From Zarea fungicola (taxonomy: Eukaryota > Ascomycota > Sordariomycetes > Hypocreales > Cordycipitaceae), in NCBI GenBank assembly GCA_900169235.1, contig FWCC01000193.1, positions 1 through 64,000 on the forward strand: 64,000 nt of DNA. Direction: 5' to 3'. Below are positions 23,501-33,376 of the stretch, in pieces. Under the pieces are notes generated by a model that saw nothing but the letters and a program-made list of their open reading frames with translations, did no database searches and was not told the DNA's origin. Each line of letters begins with the position of its first letter. Positions within the stretch are counted from its first letter, which is position 1. The translations under genes and the position numbers were made by a program.

Positions 23501-23905
23501 GCGCTGACGCGCGCCAATGTCAAGTTTCTGCGTCTCGACGGCAGCATGGCGCAGAGGGCGCGCGCGGCCGTGCTCAGCGAGTTTACGGACAGGAAGGGCT
23601 TCATGGTGCTGCTGATTAGCCTGCGCGCGGGCGGTGTCGGGCTCAACCTGACGAGCGCGGGGCGCGTCTTTATGATGGATCCGTGGTGGAGTTTTGCCGT
23701 CGAGGCACAGGCCATTGATCGCGTGCATCGCCTGGGCCAGGAGGTGGCGGTGCAGGTGAAGCGCTTCATTGTCAAGGAGAGCGTGGAGGAGAGGATGCTG
23801 AAGATTCAGGAGCGCAAAAAGTTTATCGCGACGTCGCTTGGCATGATGAGCGATGAGGAGAAGAAGGTGCAGCGTATTGAGGACATTAAAGAGCTTCTCA
23901 GCTAG
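20537..23905 (+). CDS. RAD5: RAD5/HLTF-type SNF2 helicase and RING E3 ligase
   Basis: An intronless 1122-codon gene with the full RAD5 architecture. The N-terminus has a basic patch (IKRRRFF), then a UBA-like helical piece around residues 75-115. A HIRAN domain follows at roughly 145-290. The SNF2 ATPase has Walker A DEMGLGKT at about residue 487, the DEAH box ILDEAHHIKN at about 635, and TGTPIVNKLEDLFSL. A C3HC4 RING finger starts at about residue 867 (CPFC...GCWHSACKKC...CFSC), inserted within the helicase as in all RAD5/HLTF proteins. The C-terminal helicase lobe has VVFSQFTSFL, LRLDGSM, LLISLRAGGVGLNLT and the QAIDRVHRLGQ motif VI. The family polyubiquitinates PCNA with Ubc13-Mms2 and reverses stalled forks for error-free damage tolerance in the nucleus. 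All key residues that I can check are present, and length is normal for a fungus. Confidence 0.96.
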   Translation: MDFDNSQEPPIKRRRFFSDPDSPSPDPVPSPITGSTVKTETGFDDEDDTLITENGASSTENHARNSQSDNVLLSFDVETLEAFTGEKIAEDVVAVLREQSNHNLERAVNMYLDGAYKRFMKPLAIKQSPSTSTTPIIAKMATHSPRNIPTARYIGAFGVEGWATRSGSNILQHGDTVRIERQKIQPPAPPKVKAKLGVPVTPVRTNTAASRRVDVIVRFTNESGMEIGRLAKDTANWVSTLLDQKICRFEGSVVYAPDRLRTNDTIFLQLKCSLLNSAFYNRSFQLPDDKPQAYFEQSETADEKNLRLRQVALVRLFQEIGLQPTVANAAAKDSRQSLLKAAEMDEEKQAEQKKQGAVKGSDSPASDDAEEGKELEQDQLDALYKKAQSFDFSIPEAEPADSFAMTLRPYQKQSLQWMIAKEKDARSNREPSMHPLWEEYVWPVKDHDDKDLPVVNDVTKFYVNPYSGDLSLEFPVQEQHCLGGVLADEMGLGKTIQMLSLVHSHKSEIARQARSSNGGMATVNQLPRLGASSATMLDAPCTTLVVAPMSLLSQWQSEAEKASKEGTMKVELYYGNDKSNNLQALCSSANASMAPDVVITSYGVILSEFTSIAAKNGDKTFHNGLFSLNFFRIILDEAHHIKNRSSKTARACYEMSATHRWVLTGTPIVNKLEDLFSLVRFLGVEPWNNFSFWKTFITVPFESGDFVRALNVVQTVLEPLVMRRTKDMKTPDGQPLVPLPPKQVDVVEVELSKTERDVYDYIYNRAKRTFNQNMESGTVMKAFTTIFAQILRLRQSCCHPILVRNKDLVADEEEAGAAADASTGFTDDMDLENLIQHFTAVVDEASKDNQAYGVNALSEIRDESEKECPFCFEEPMNDQIVTGCWHSACKKCLVDFMKHETDRGVVPKCFSCRAPLNARDLFEVVRHDDEPDIQTGKPRISLQRLGMTSSSSKVAALIGELRALRKEHPAMKSVVFSQFTSFLSLIEPALTRANVKFLRLDGSMAQRARAAVLSEFTDRKGFMVLLISLRAGGVGLNLTSAGRVFMMDPWWSFAVEAQAIDRVHRLGQEVAVQVKRFIVKESVEERMLKIQERKKFIATSLGMMSDEEKKVQRIEDIKELLS

Positions 23906-24183
23906 CTCACAAAAACTGAGGAGGGTATGCATTTGGGATGGCGTCTGGCATTTGTGGTGCATTTCATCATTGGGTGGCTGGGTTCTATACAACTCTATAT
24001 CAGACAGGTACACGATTTTGAAAGGAATACTGTTCTACGAAGAGTAGATACGAGGCATGTAACAAGTTTCAGGCATTCTTCATTGTGGGGTAAAAATTAT
24101 ACGTATTCAATTTTTTTTATTTGTTCATTGTCATTTATCAAATTACTTTTATCATCATCTATATTCAGGAGGATAGTCATTCT

Positions 24184-25405
24184 TTACTGGACAACCTTTG
24201 TGGTGGCCGTCTTTTCACGCTCGTCGCCAAACAGGTCAACATCCCAGTTGGGCTTGTACGTGAAAGGAATGTTGAAGCGGTGCGGCGACGTCTTGCCAAT
24301 CTTGTTGAGGCGGTCAATGTCCTGCTGCTCGAGGTCGACCTCCTCAAAGTTGTCGCGGATGCGGCTCGCCGTGACCGACTTGGGGATGACGGTGTGCCCG
24401 CCGACCTGGGCCCAGGCGAGGAGGACGTGGGCGGGGCTGACGGCGCGGCCCTTGGCGACGGTGAGACGCTCGGCGACGGCCTTGACCTCGTCGTTGACGA
24501 GGAGGAGGGGGGCGCCGATGGTGTTGTTGCCAAAGGCCGAGTAGGCGGTCAGGATGATGTGCTTGTCGGCGCAGTACTTGACGAGCTCGGGCTGGAGGAG
24601 GCGAGGGTGGCGCTCGATCTGGTTGGCGGCGGGGACGACGCCGGTGGCCTTGATGACGTTTTCGAGCTGGAAAGCAAATAACGTTAGCTGCGGGAAATTG
24701 GGAATCAAAGGAATATACGGTAAACAGGGACGTACGTTTTCAATGGTAAAGTTGGAGACGCCGACGGCGCGGGCCTTGGACTTGGAGAGCTCAGTCATGG
24801 CTGTGAGGTGAACAATGGTTAGCGAATTCTTCTTTCTCTTGATGGCGCAACTCGTAAGTTGGCAATTGGAGCTTGTTCTTACCCTTCCAGGTCTGAGCGA
24901 TGGAGGTGTTCTTGTCGAGGATGACGGAGTTGCCCTCGGCGTTCTTGGGGAAGAGGCCGTTGCCGTGGACGAAGGCGACGGGCCAGTGGATCAGGTAGAG
25001 CTGCAGCGGCGCGCGTTAACAAACCAATTCCCAACAGAGTTTTTTCTTTTTGTCAATTGGGCAATTTCAGTCACTTACATCAAGGTAGTCGGTGCCAAGC
25101 TCCTGGAGAGTATCGTCGAGCGCAGCGGCGACGTTCTCGGGCTGGTGGCTGTCGTTCCAGAGCTTTGAGGTAATGAAAATGTCCTCACGCTTCAGACCAG
25201 GGATCTCGGCGTAGGCGCGGCGGATGCCCTCGCCGACCTCCTTCTGGTTGCCATAGACCTTGGCCAGGTCGAGGTGACGGTAGCCGGCCTTGAGGGCCTC
25301 GAAGACGCCGGCGCCGACCTCACCAGGGGCGGACTGCCAGGTGCCGTAGCCGAGGGCGGGGACCTTGGCGCCGGTGTTGAGGGTGACGGTGCGACCAGAA
25401 GACAT
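24184..25405 (-). CDS. Aldo-keto reductase
   Basis: Four exons on the minus strand: 25405..25079, 25000..24883, 24800..24736 and 24666..24184. Introns of 78, 82 and 69 nt have GTAAGT, GTAAGA and GTACGT donors and CAG acceptors. All joins keep frame, giving about 330 residues, the normal AKR length. The (beta/alpha)8 signature is present: [29 protein letters not shown] (catalytic Asp and Tyr), ITSKLW (Lys) and LYLIHWP (His). The NADPH-binding C-terminal [15 protein letters not shown] is also present. Relatives include glycerol dehydrogenase/aldehyde reductases (GCY1/GLD1 type), which reduce aldehydes and ketones in the cytosol. Substrate cannot be fixed. It is convergent with RAD5, with 278 bases between the stop codons. 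Confidence 0.93.
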
Positions 25406-26993
25406 ATTTGGGGTTTTATTTATGTGTTTTTGGAGGAATTGGTTTACAGAGTTGGCAAGTGAGAGAGTGGTATGAGGAGGAGAAGGAGGAAGTTAGCAAT
25501 CCAGGTTGTTGGGGATCCAAAGCTTTTAATCCTTCTTGGTTGGGAAACCAGTTACTGGACGTTTCTATGGTGGGGGAGGGGTAAATTTTCATCACTTATG
25601 ACGACAGAACCTTGGTGGCATGAACAAGCAGATCGCAGCTCCACGGCAACCGAGCCAATTAACCTTTCAAGCTCTTGCGACCAGTAATGTTCCGCGTTGG
25701 CAAGCTTCTTTGTGTACGCCCCATTTCTGTTCTCCAGTTTAATTAAACCTGCATTATTAATGATGTTGGATTCTGTCAATGGTCTGCTCTGTGTTGACTA
25801 GTTGGACGCCACGAGATGGGAAGGCGGGATTCCATCCGCCCTGTACCTTGCCGTGTCGGGGTGCTGACGGGTTTATTCAGTTGCCCAATTAGGTACCATC
25901 TGCCGATATTCCGCGTGCTGCCAGACCTCCAAAATAGCGCGCTTTTTGCCCTTGATTGCGCCACTTTTCACCCCGGCCGCTCTCATCAAGGTCCATGTCA
26001 GGTTGGCACCTGTCTTCTCAGGGCTTGAAAGCGGCATAGCTTCTATCATGACTTTCAGAGTGTAACGGAAATGCCTAATTCAATTGCACCACTTTATCAA
26101 TCATCTAGAAACTTGACATGGTCGCGAGAAAGCTACTGTACAAGGGGAAGGGATCTACAAGATATGATTGGGGCGCATACGAGTCGGCGTCGGTTAAATC
26201 TTCAAGTTAGCTTCTTTCTAGTTCCACATCTTACGCAAGGTTCCGCAAAAAAGTTGTAAACGCCGAAATCGACAATCTCCAAAGACGGGGTTAATAAGCT
26301 CATTGAGTCACACCGAGGTGGATTCATAAACGGACTTCTTCCCATCCTTTTTGTATCACTTGAGATTGTCAACATTCTATCAACTCGAGATCCAAGTCGA
26401 CAAACCTGTGCCAGGAAGCGTCGTAATTACGTATTGCCAAAGCTGTCGGAGCTTCCCTTTCAGCTTCACAGACGTTGGCCGGCCGGTTGTTGTATGATGG
26501 CAACTCCGTCAAAAAGGTGGACCTGCTGTTGTCATGAATCATGAACTACCGCATGGAGAGAGACTTGCACATTGGCCCGACGGGTTTGCATGGCTGAACA
26601 ATCTGCAAATTATGATGCAAGGAAATACACAACGCCACTAACTGCGGACTAGCCCAGCCGGCCAATGCACCCATTGTCACTGCCGCCTATCCACGAGAAA
26701 ATCCTCACAGAAACAAACCCAAGTTAATCAAAATCCAGCCAAAGAGAAGAGGGAGAACAGAATGAAGAAAAAAACTCAAAAAGGACGGGAAAGAAAATCA
26801 TTCGACCAGAAGAAGAATAAGAGACAATAAGGCCCATACCAGAGGTAATAAAATACACACGAAATGCTGTACACAAGAACTGAATAGGCGGTCGCGACAA
26901 CTCAACCCTAGCCCACAATCATCATATTCGGGTTCCAAAAATTCGGCCATAAAAAAAGACGATACCATTTTTTCTTTTTCATGTTGCTCGTGC
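25406..26993. other. Intergenic
   Basis: The AKR promoter lies at the left edge. I see no ORF with coding character, no tRNA and no repeat. Confidence 0.55.
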
Positions 26994-27416
26994 CTACGCA
27001 GGAGCAGGAGCAGCTGCCTCTGCGGGCGCCGCCTCCTCTGGCGCGGGCGCTGCGTCGCCACCATCCGAAGATGAAGTCTTTGATCCCTTGCGGCTGCCGT
27101 GGTGGTGCCTCCTTTTGCGACGCCCGAATCGAAGAGCGTGGGGATAGCGGTACAAAAAGACGACGACGGCAATGAGGAACACGCCGAGCACCACGCCAAC
27201 AGCAATGCCGATGCTGGTGTTGGTTCTCTGGAGGGGGTCGCTGGAGCGCCTCGCGACCACCCCCATTGCGACCTCTTGACGAGCGCCAGCGTCGAATCCT
27301 CTCTCTACTGCGTCGTCGCCCGTCCAAACAATGTCATTTCGGCTGCTTGGCTCTCCTCGTCCCCGAAGCGCTGCTGCGAGGCCGGCTGCCTCGTCCCCAT
27401 CGCGCGATATATACAT
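26994..27416 (-). CDS. Small single-pass membrane protein
   Basis: A 140-codon ORF starts at the ATG at 27416. An Arg/Asp-rich N-terminal part is followed by an NTS sequon and one strong membrane helix (SIGIAVGVVLGVFLIAVVVF). A basic juxtamembrane block (GRRKRRHHH) comes next, then a Ser-rich linker and a Pro/Ala/Glu tail. The positive charge after the helix predicts a type I orientation, with the C-terminus in the cytosol. Such short glycophorin-like proteins with a polybasic stop-transfer sequence occur widely in filamentous fungi without assigned function. The initiating Met could instead be the internal one about 16 residues before the helix, since no signal peptide precedes it. No introns are needed. 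Confidence 0.65.
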   Translation of the reverse strand: MYISRDGDEAAGLAAALRGRGEPSSRNDIVWTGDDAVERGFDAGARQEVAMGVVARRSSDPLQRTNTSIGIAVGVVLGVFLIAVVVFLYRYPHALRFGRRKRRHHHGSRKGSKTSSSDGGDAAPAPEEAAPAEAAAPAPA

Positions 27417-29450
27417 GCACCCCGCTTACACCGAATGCGACGGGGCGACTCGAGTCTAGCGGGTGTTTTTTTTTTGTGACTTTCTTATGACAGGTGACGT
27501 AGAAAAAATACGGTGAGCAATACAACTTTGTCAAGCAAGCGTATATGAGTCAGGAAAAAAATCTGGTTATGATGTGAAGCCCAATGTTTTAAGAAAAAAG
27601 GAAGCAACCAAGACAGTCGTCAGAAAACCATCGCTTGACAAGAGGTTGGGCATTTGCATGGTGTGTGTGGGTGACCACTGTTTTATCTACCCAACGTACT
27701 TTGCCTTGGTCTGAAAGGAATGGCGCCACGGCCGACCACTGTGCAGTATGGAGTACATGCAAGCGTAAAGAGCCTGCAGGGTTACCCCATGGGCGCAAGA
27801 ATTGGAGAAACGTGGTGCAGGACTGGGTGGAGGGTCACAGTTACAAGTGAGAGACTGCGCAGGGAGGCGGAAGGGCACAGATTCGGTGCGAGTCTGCATC
27901 ATGTATGGCGGGAGACGGGGTCTCTTGTCAGCGTGGAGGCCCAGGAGAGTGCCGCTGCAAGCTGATTCGCAGAGATTTTATCTGTGATAATCCAGCGAAT
28001 GGCTCAGATTGGCTGTGATGATGTCGCTGATGCCGGTAATGCCGGTGATTAAACAGTATGTAGCTACAGAGTTTACTGGATCGCATTGCGGCTCGAATGC
28101 TCACAGAGCACTGTGCACAGTTTGACCAAATTGCATGTTGCAAGCAATACAATGCCAAGATCAAAAAAATACTCCCAGAATCTAGAAATGTTCTGCTGCA
28201 AGCCACAAATACATGACACAAGGACAAGCACTGAATCTTGTATTAGTGTTGCGATGCTAGTCGGAAACCCAGAAGACCAGAGGCTGTCCCCCAAACAAGC
28301 GACCTTTTTGGGTCGATAATGACGACAAAAAATATTGCTGGGCCCTGTTCTTTCCACTCGAGAAAGGGCGCACGGAATGGCTGCGAACTCTGCGGGGTGG
28401 GTGGTGGACATTGGGCTGCTGCATGCATGCAGGCCAACGCAGACTTATTAACATGGGCCCAACTGAATGCCCAACCCAATCCCGGCATGGCTATTCCGGG
28501 ACGGGCCGTGGCCAGGCTCAGTAACCTGGCTATTTACGGTGGCTGGTTCCGTTTACATCCATGCTGGCTTGCTGGGTGGAATTGGGAATTGATTGATGCA
28601 AGACACATACTGCCATGGGTCACGTATTGCTGGCGTGCACGTGTCAAGTTGTACTTGTCCCATGGAAAGCAACCTGCTCATGTTGTGATATCTGACAGGC
28701 AATGGCCAGTGGCTTGCTGTCGATGCGTATGCAACGATGCATGTATGCTAGTGTGACTTGCAGAAGCAGAGAGGATTCTTTCCCTGCGGCGCATATGCAT
28801 GGATTTTCCTACTCGGGTTATTTCATCTGGGCTCTGGATTGATGGGGCAATGAGACGAGTTTGATTCCCAAGGTCCGATACAGGGTAGGCAGCGGTCCTG
28901 CTGCAGAGCACTTGGGCGACGGTGAAGCATGGTAGTCCTCCTTCACAACCCAATCTTTTTTACTTATTTATTTTTTGGCATCAAAACTCCAAAAAAAAAA
29001 AATTGTTCTTATTATTATTCTCATCGTTTGGTTGTAACGTCATCCCAATGATGTACGGACGTCCGCATCGGTACGGCGCCAGTGACACACCGCTTGTGCC
29101 GCGAACAGAGGACAAGAGTCATACTGACATGAATTAATTCCCAAAAGCAATTCTAAAACATTTTTGTTCTGCACCAAAATTCCTCTCATTGACTCACTAC
29201 TCCACATAAATCCCCAATCCCTCATCGTCACGATGTTTCTGAGCCTTGCATTAGCCGATTCAACATCAACATCAGAATGGCTTCCGGTAGGCTGCACCTT
29301 CCCTGGCCGCAGGTAACACAGCCTTAGCTTTGGAAATCTCGCTGCGCATGTCTCATATTTTCTCCGCATCATCAGTCTACATACGAAGAGAAGACCCTGT
29401 TACATTTATCTTGGTCCACATCTCCAGTCCACGAATACATCCTTGGTACT
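27417..29450. other. 2 kb intergenic
   Basis: Only overlapping short ORFs without domains. No RNA gene found. A long A-run near 28990 and T-rich patches precede the oxidoreductase gene. Confidence 0.5.
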
Positions 29451-31081
29451 ATGGAGTTGATGTCTGCGGCCGTGGCATGGGCTGCTAACGGCGCCTGCCG
29501 CATCGGCCCAATCGCGTACAGCACTCTCGGCCAGCGATTTTGCTCCCGCGAGGATATCGATCTTCGAGAATTGATCCGCAACCTCTCACCAAAAGCAACT
29601 GTTCTGCTGCCCAAGGACGAAGAATTTGCCGAAGCGTCGCGGAGATGGAACTGGCTTGATGAGCCCAAGCCGACCGTGGTAGTGATTCCTAGCGTCGCTC
29701 TCGACGTGGCCATGACTGTAAGAGGACTACAATGATTGCTCTAATCCAGTTTCAAGATCATTTGCTAACAGTATCAAGGTTCAATATGCAAATAAACACA
29801 ACGAACTATTCCTGGCTGTAGGCGGTCACCACGGCGCTGCGAGCAGCCTTGGCAGAATGGAAGGCGGCCTCGAGATTATTCTGCGTAATCTTGATAGCAT
29901 TGAGTTGTCGTCCGATGGAAAAACAGCCAAGATTGGGGGTGGAATACTCACAAAAACACTCATCGATGTCTTATGGGAGGCAGGCAAGCAGACAGGTTAG
30001 TCTGCATCGTCGCTTGCTTCCCCCGCCTTTGCTAATCTTCCATTCAGTCACTGGTACCTGCGAGTGCACCGGATTTCTTGGACCAGGTCTCGGCGCGGGA
30101 CATGGCTGGCTGCAGGGACATCATGGCCTTATTGCCGACCAATTTATTTCCATGGAAGTTGTTCTTGCTGACGGCAGCAACAAAACAGTCACGGCGGAAT
30201 CGGACCCGGATCTTTGGTGGGCACTGCGCGGCGCTGGACACAACTTTGTCATTGTGACATCTGTAACCGTCAAGACGTACGACATTCAGCACCGTGATTG
30301 GGCTCGTGAGACAATGACCTTTACGGGCGACAAGATCGAGGCTGTGTTTCAGGCAATCAACGACAAGATCTTCAGAAACGGGAAACAAGATGAAGATGTC
30401 GTGGTCTGGTCCTCAATGCTCAACGCCAAGGAATTTGATTCCCAAAACCCAGTGATCATTGTGTACCTGTTGCAAGAAGGAGTCAAGGCTGTTAACGCCA
30501 AATATTCTGCTGCTCTCAAGAGCCTTGGCCCTGTCAGAGTGGAAAACACACCTGGAACGTATACCGACCTTGCCGCCTGGACCAGGGTCTCCATGGATGA
30601 TCCTCCCTGTCAGAAGCTTGACTCCAACAACATCCGCTTTCCGCTATATCTAGAAAGCTACAATATCACCGCCGTCCGTAAAGTCTATGACATGTTTGCA
30701 GCGGCGCTGCGCGACAAGCCGGAGTTTGCAAATTCCATGATTCTCTTCGAAAATTACCCCCGTCAAGGTGTACAAAAGGTCAAGAACAAGGACAGTGCTT
30801 TTGCATTCCGCAACGATGGAATTCTAGCCGCACCATTGATCAATTTCAGACCGGGCAACAAGGACGTTGACGGCTTGGCGATTGTCCTTGGCGAGGCACT
30901 GCGCACGGCTTTGCACAATGGTTCAAACCGCAAGACAATGCATACATACGTCAATTATGCATTCCGTGATTCCAAAGATGAAATGTTTGGCGAGGAGAGT
31001 TGGCGACAGGAGAAACTGGCAGCTCTTAAAGCCAAGTATGACCCGATTGGACGATTTAATTTTTACAACTCGGTGGTTTGA
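29451..31081 (+). CDS. FAD-linked oxidoreductase (FAD_binding_4 type)
   Basis: Three exons, 29451..29717, 29779..29995 and 30048..31081, with introns of 61 nt (GTAAGA...AAG) and 52 nt (GTTAGT...CAG). About 505 residues. Exon 1 ends in the start of the PCMH FAD domain (VVVIPSVALDVAMT). Exon 2 gives FLAVGGHHGAASSLGRMEGG, the flavin pyrophosphate-binding loop with the paired His, then GGGILTKTLIDVLWEAGKQT. Exon 3 gives VTGTCECTGFLGPGLGAGHG followed by LQGHHGLIADQF. The C-terminal part has RFNFYNSVV, near the usual end of this family. These enzymes oxidise alcohols, amines or secondary metabolites with O2. A Cys in the GTCECT loop could serve as a second flavin link as in berberine-bridge enzymes, but I cannot confirm it. 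Start is uncertain because an upstream signal exon may exist. Convergent with the lactonase-fold gene. Confidence 0.87.
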
Positions 31082-31209
31082 AGACAAAGTCGGAAACCGA
31101 AGTCGATTCCGTGACTAGCATAGTTATTCTTGTTTGTATTTTTTCTTTTGTTTTTTAACCCGTATGTGCAATTAAGTGCGCGCATTACAACTTGGTTTCT
31201 AAAGCTTTT

Positions 31210-32328
31210 CTAAAGCTCCAGTACAAATTTTGGTCCGTTGCCGGGCCGCTCCTTGATCTCCGTCTCCCCCATAAATTCAGACATGGGAACGCGCAACTTT
31301 GGACTTTCGTCCATAACACCGTCGGCATTTCTTTGAAACGAAACCAGACCATATGCAGACTTTTCATTCGCCACCAAAACATCACCCTTTCCACCATCCA
31401 AGACACAAAACATGCGTGGCAGAATACCGAGCGTGGGAACCTCCTGAATAAACTCGAGCGTGGGATGCTCACCCTGGTGGTGGATACGAAGATATGCGAC
31501 GCTGTCGTATTGCCGCTCTGTCAGGCGATTTGTCACGTACAGGTGCTTATTATCGGGAAGCAGCTCAAGATGGCCAGCCCGCGCCGTGGCCACAGATGGC
31601 CCCGCCGGCCCAAACGAGGAAGCTTTTGAGACGGGCGTAAATTCCAGCGTCGAATCCGTGTAGGTGAGCGCATACACGACAACAGTGTTGATCAGCTCGC
31701 AGAGGAGCATGTAGTGCGTTGCCCGCGCGGCGCCGACTGGGTAGAATGCGCCGTGGCGGGGACCAGCACCAGCAGGGTCGACGGATACACGCCCACACAG
31801 GGAGAATGCGTCGTCTTTGGAGTCAATTACGAGAATCTCATCTGTTCCCAGATCAGGCACGGCATAAAAGCGACCCGTAGGATCAGGCAGGACCTGGTGC
31901 GGATGGGGACCGTCCTGGATGTGCGAGACGGGGCCCGTCTTGCTGTCTGACACCACCGTCTTGTCGGCTAGCTTCTCCAACGTGACGCCGTCGGTGATGT
32001 TCCATACATCGACGACGCTGCTGTCAAATGACGCCCCGAGCATGCGCTTCTTGTCTGGCGAAAACGTGAGGTAAGCGACGCCGGCACTTGCCGTGTCGAC
32101 GGTGGTCTTTTGCGTGAACGGTGTGTCTGAGGACGGATCCAGGTGGAAGCGGTGAAAATGTGTCGTGTCCTCATCGACAATGTAGACGAGCGAGCGCGAG
32201 CGGTCCACGGTGAGCCACGACGGATTGCCGGGGATGGCGAGGTCGTGGGCTATGGCGAAGTTGTTGGCCGCAGCGTCATAGTCGGCCAGATAGACATGGC
32301 CGGGACGACCAATGAGAAGTTTTGTCAT
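31210..32328 (-). CDS. Lactonase-fold seven-bladed beta-propeller protein
   Basis: An intronless ORF. I take the ATG at 32328 (372 residues) rather than more upstream non-ATG codons, because the family begins with a short strand such as TKLLIGRPGHVYLADYDAA. Blade motifs are clear: LTFSPDKKRMLGASFDSSVV, DGPHPHQVLPDPTGRFYAVPD, DPAGAGPRHGAFYP, AGHLELLPDNKHLYVTNR and FCVLDGGKGDVLVANEKS. These match the 6-phosphogluconolactonase / carboxy-cis,cis-muconate cyclase family (Lactonase, Pfam). No signal peptide, so probably cytosolic. Fungal muconate cyclases work in aromatic catabolism, but this copy could equally hydrolyse a sugar lactone. Only 128 bases separate its stop from the convergent FAD oxidoreductase. 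Confidence 0.88.
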   Translation of the reverse strand: MTKLLIGRPGHVYLADYDAAANNFAIAHDLAIPGNPSWLTVDRSRSLVYIVDEDTTHFHRFHLDPSSDTPFTQKTTVDTASAGVAYLTFSPDKKRMLGASFDSSVVDVWNITDGVTLEKLADKTVVSDSKTGPVSHIQDGPHPHQVLPDPTGRFYAVPDLGTDEILVIDSKDDAFSLCGRVSVDPAGAGPRHGAFYPVGAARATHYMLLCELINTVVVYALTYTDSTLEFTPVSKASSFGPAGPSVATARAGHLELLPDNKHLYVTNRLTERQYDSVAYLRIHHQGEHPTLEFIQEVPTLGILPRMFCVLDGGKGDVLVANEKSAYGLVSFQRNADGVMDESPKLRVPMSEFMGETEIKERPGNGPKFVLEL

Positions 32329-32635
32329 GATTAATTTATGAAGCCTTGTATTTACCAATTTTGTAAATGGAAAAAAATATTTCAAGAGAAAGCTACTGAG
32401 ATCTGGTCCGGGTGAAGAGCCGCAAAGGGCCGTTGCAGTATTTGGTGGTGAGAATATGGGTGGGGTATCGTGGGGGTCACAGATCATCACCAAAGTTCCA
32501 AGATGAGCGGCATTATTTATTATTATTAAGAAAAGAACAAATGAAATCTAACTGTACTGAAAATGGCAATATCTAGAACAAAGAAAAAGAAGTCTAAAAA
32601 AAACCACAACAGTCCACCGAAACTGCGTTGGCCAT
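32329..32635. other. Short intergenic gap
   Basis: Promoter of the lactonase-fold gene and 3' flank of the next minus-strand gene. Nothing else is visible. Confidence 0.6.
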
Positions 32636-33376
32636 CTACCATGTAATCGACACAGCCTTGCCCTCATATTGGCTGTGCGAGGGGTCCTGCAGCAGCGTCT
32701 CATACACCCAGCGCCCAACATCGTCGCGCGAGATGGTGTACCCCGTCTCCTTGACCTCGACGCCCTTGACCGGATCCTCCACGCCGACGCGAATCTTCTT
32801 GTCCGGCTTCGCCTTGGACTCCTCCAGCAGGAAGCTCGGGCGGATCATGACGACGCGCTCCCCGCTCCCGACCAGCTGCTCCTCCATGACCTCCTTGTCC
32901 GCGTGCGGCTGCGCCAGCATCCAGCGGTACATGGGGATCATGCCCAGCGGAATGTCCCGCCCGAACCGGGAGATGCCCGTGGTGCTGAGCGCCGTGTACA
33001 GCGGCCTGCCCGTGACACCCTTTTCCTCGCGCAGCGTCTTGAGCGCGGCCAGGATGCAGCGCGTCGCCTTTTTGCAGCAGTCTGGGTCGTCGACCTTGAA
33101 CGTCTTGAGGTCGAGCAGGGCGCCGACGGAGACGTGGATGGCGTCGACGAGGCGGGTGGCGTCGTCGGGGCGGACGAGGCACGCGGAGACGGAGGCGGCG
33201 TCGTGGGCGTTGCCCTGGAGGACGATGAGGTTGGACGGCTTGGAGGGGAAGTGGGCGTCCATCTTTTCGGGCTTGCGGCACAGGGCGATGCAGGTGTCGC
33301 CCGCGGCGATGGCACGTTTGAGCGCGGCGAGACCGCAGCCGCCAGAGGCACCGATGAATGCGATTGTGTGAGGCAT
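32636..33376 (-). CDS. NAD(P)-binding Rossmann-fold protein (atypical SDR / NmrA-like)
   Basis: A 246-residue intronless ORF from the ATG at 33376. The N-terminus carries the dinucleotide motif IAFIGASGGCGLAALKRA, with the G-x-x-G-x-x-G spacing of atypical SDRs. It is followed by a basic residue pair after beta-2 (LCRKPEKM) that favours NADP(H). Later strands match the family: IVLQGNAHD (adenine contact Asp), LYTALSTTGIS, VVMIRPSFLL and a C-terminal YTISRDDVGRWVYETLL. The Tyr-x-x-x-Lys catalytic pair of classical SDRs is not evident, so it may be a redox sensor or a reductase with a different mechanism. It is transcribed in the same direction as the lactonase-fold gene but from its own promoter, 307 bases apart. 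Confidence 0.88.
   Translation of the reverse strand: MPHTIAFIGASGGCGLAALKRAIAAGDTCIALCRKPEKMDAHFPSKPSNLIVLQGNAHDAASVSACLVRPDDATRLVDAIHVSVGALLDLKTFKVDDPDCCKKATRCILAALKTLREEKGVTGRPLYTALSTTGISRFGRDIPLGMIPMYRWMLAQPHADKEVMEEQLVGSGERVVMIRPSFLLEESKAKPDKKIRVGVEDPVKGVEVKETGYTISRDDVGRWVYETLLQDPSHSQYEGKAVSITW

Noticed and set aside
23083..24013. Minus-strand ORFs of 230 and 295 codons over the RAD5 3' end
   Set aside because: Antisense shadows of the RING and helicase region; no motifs.
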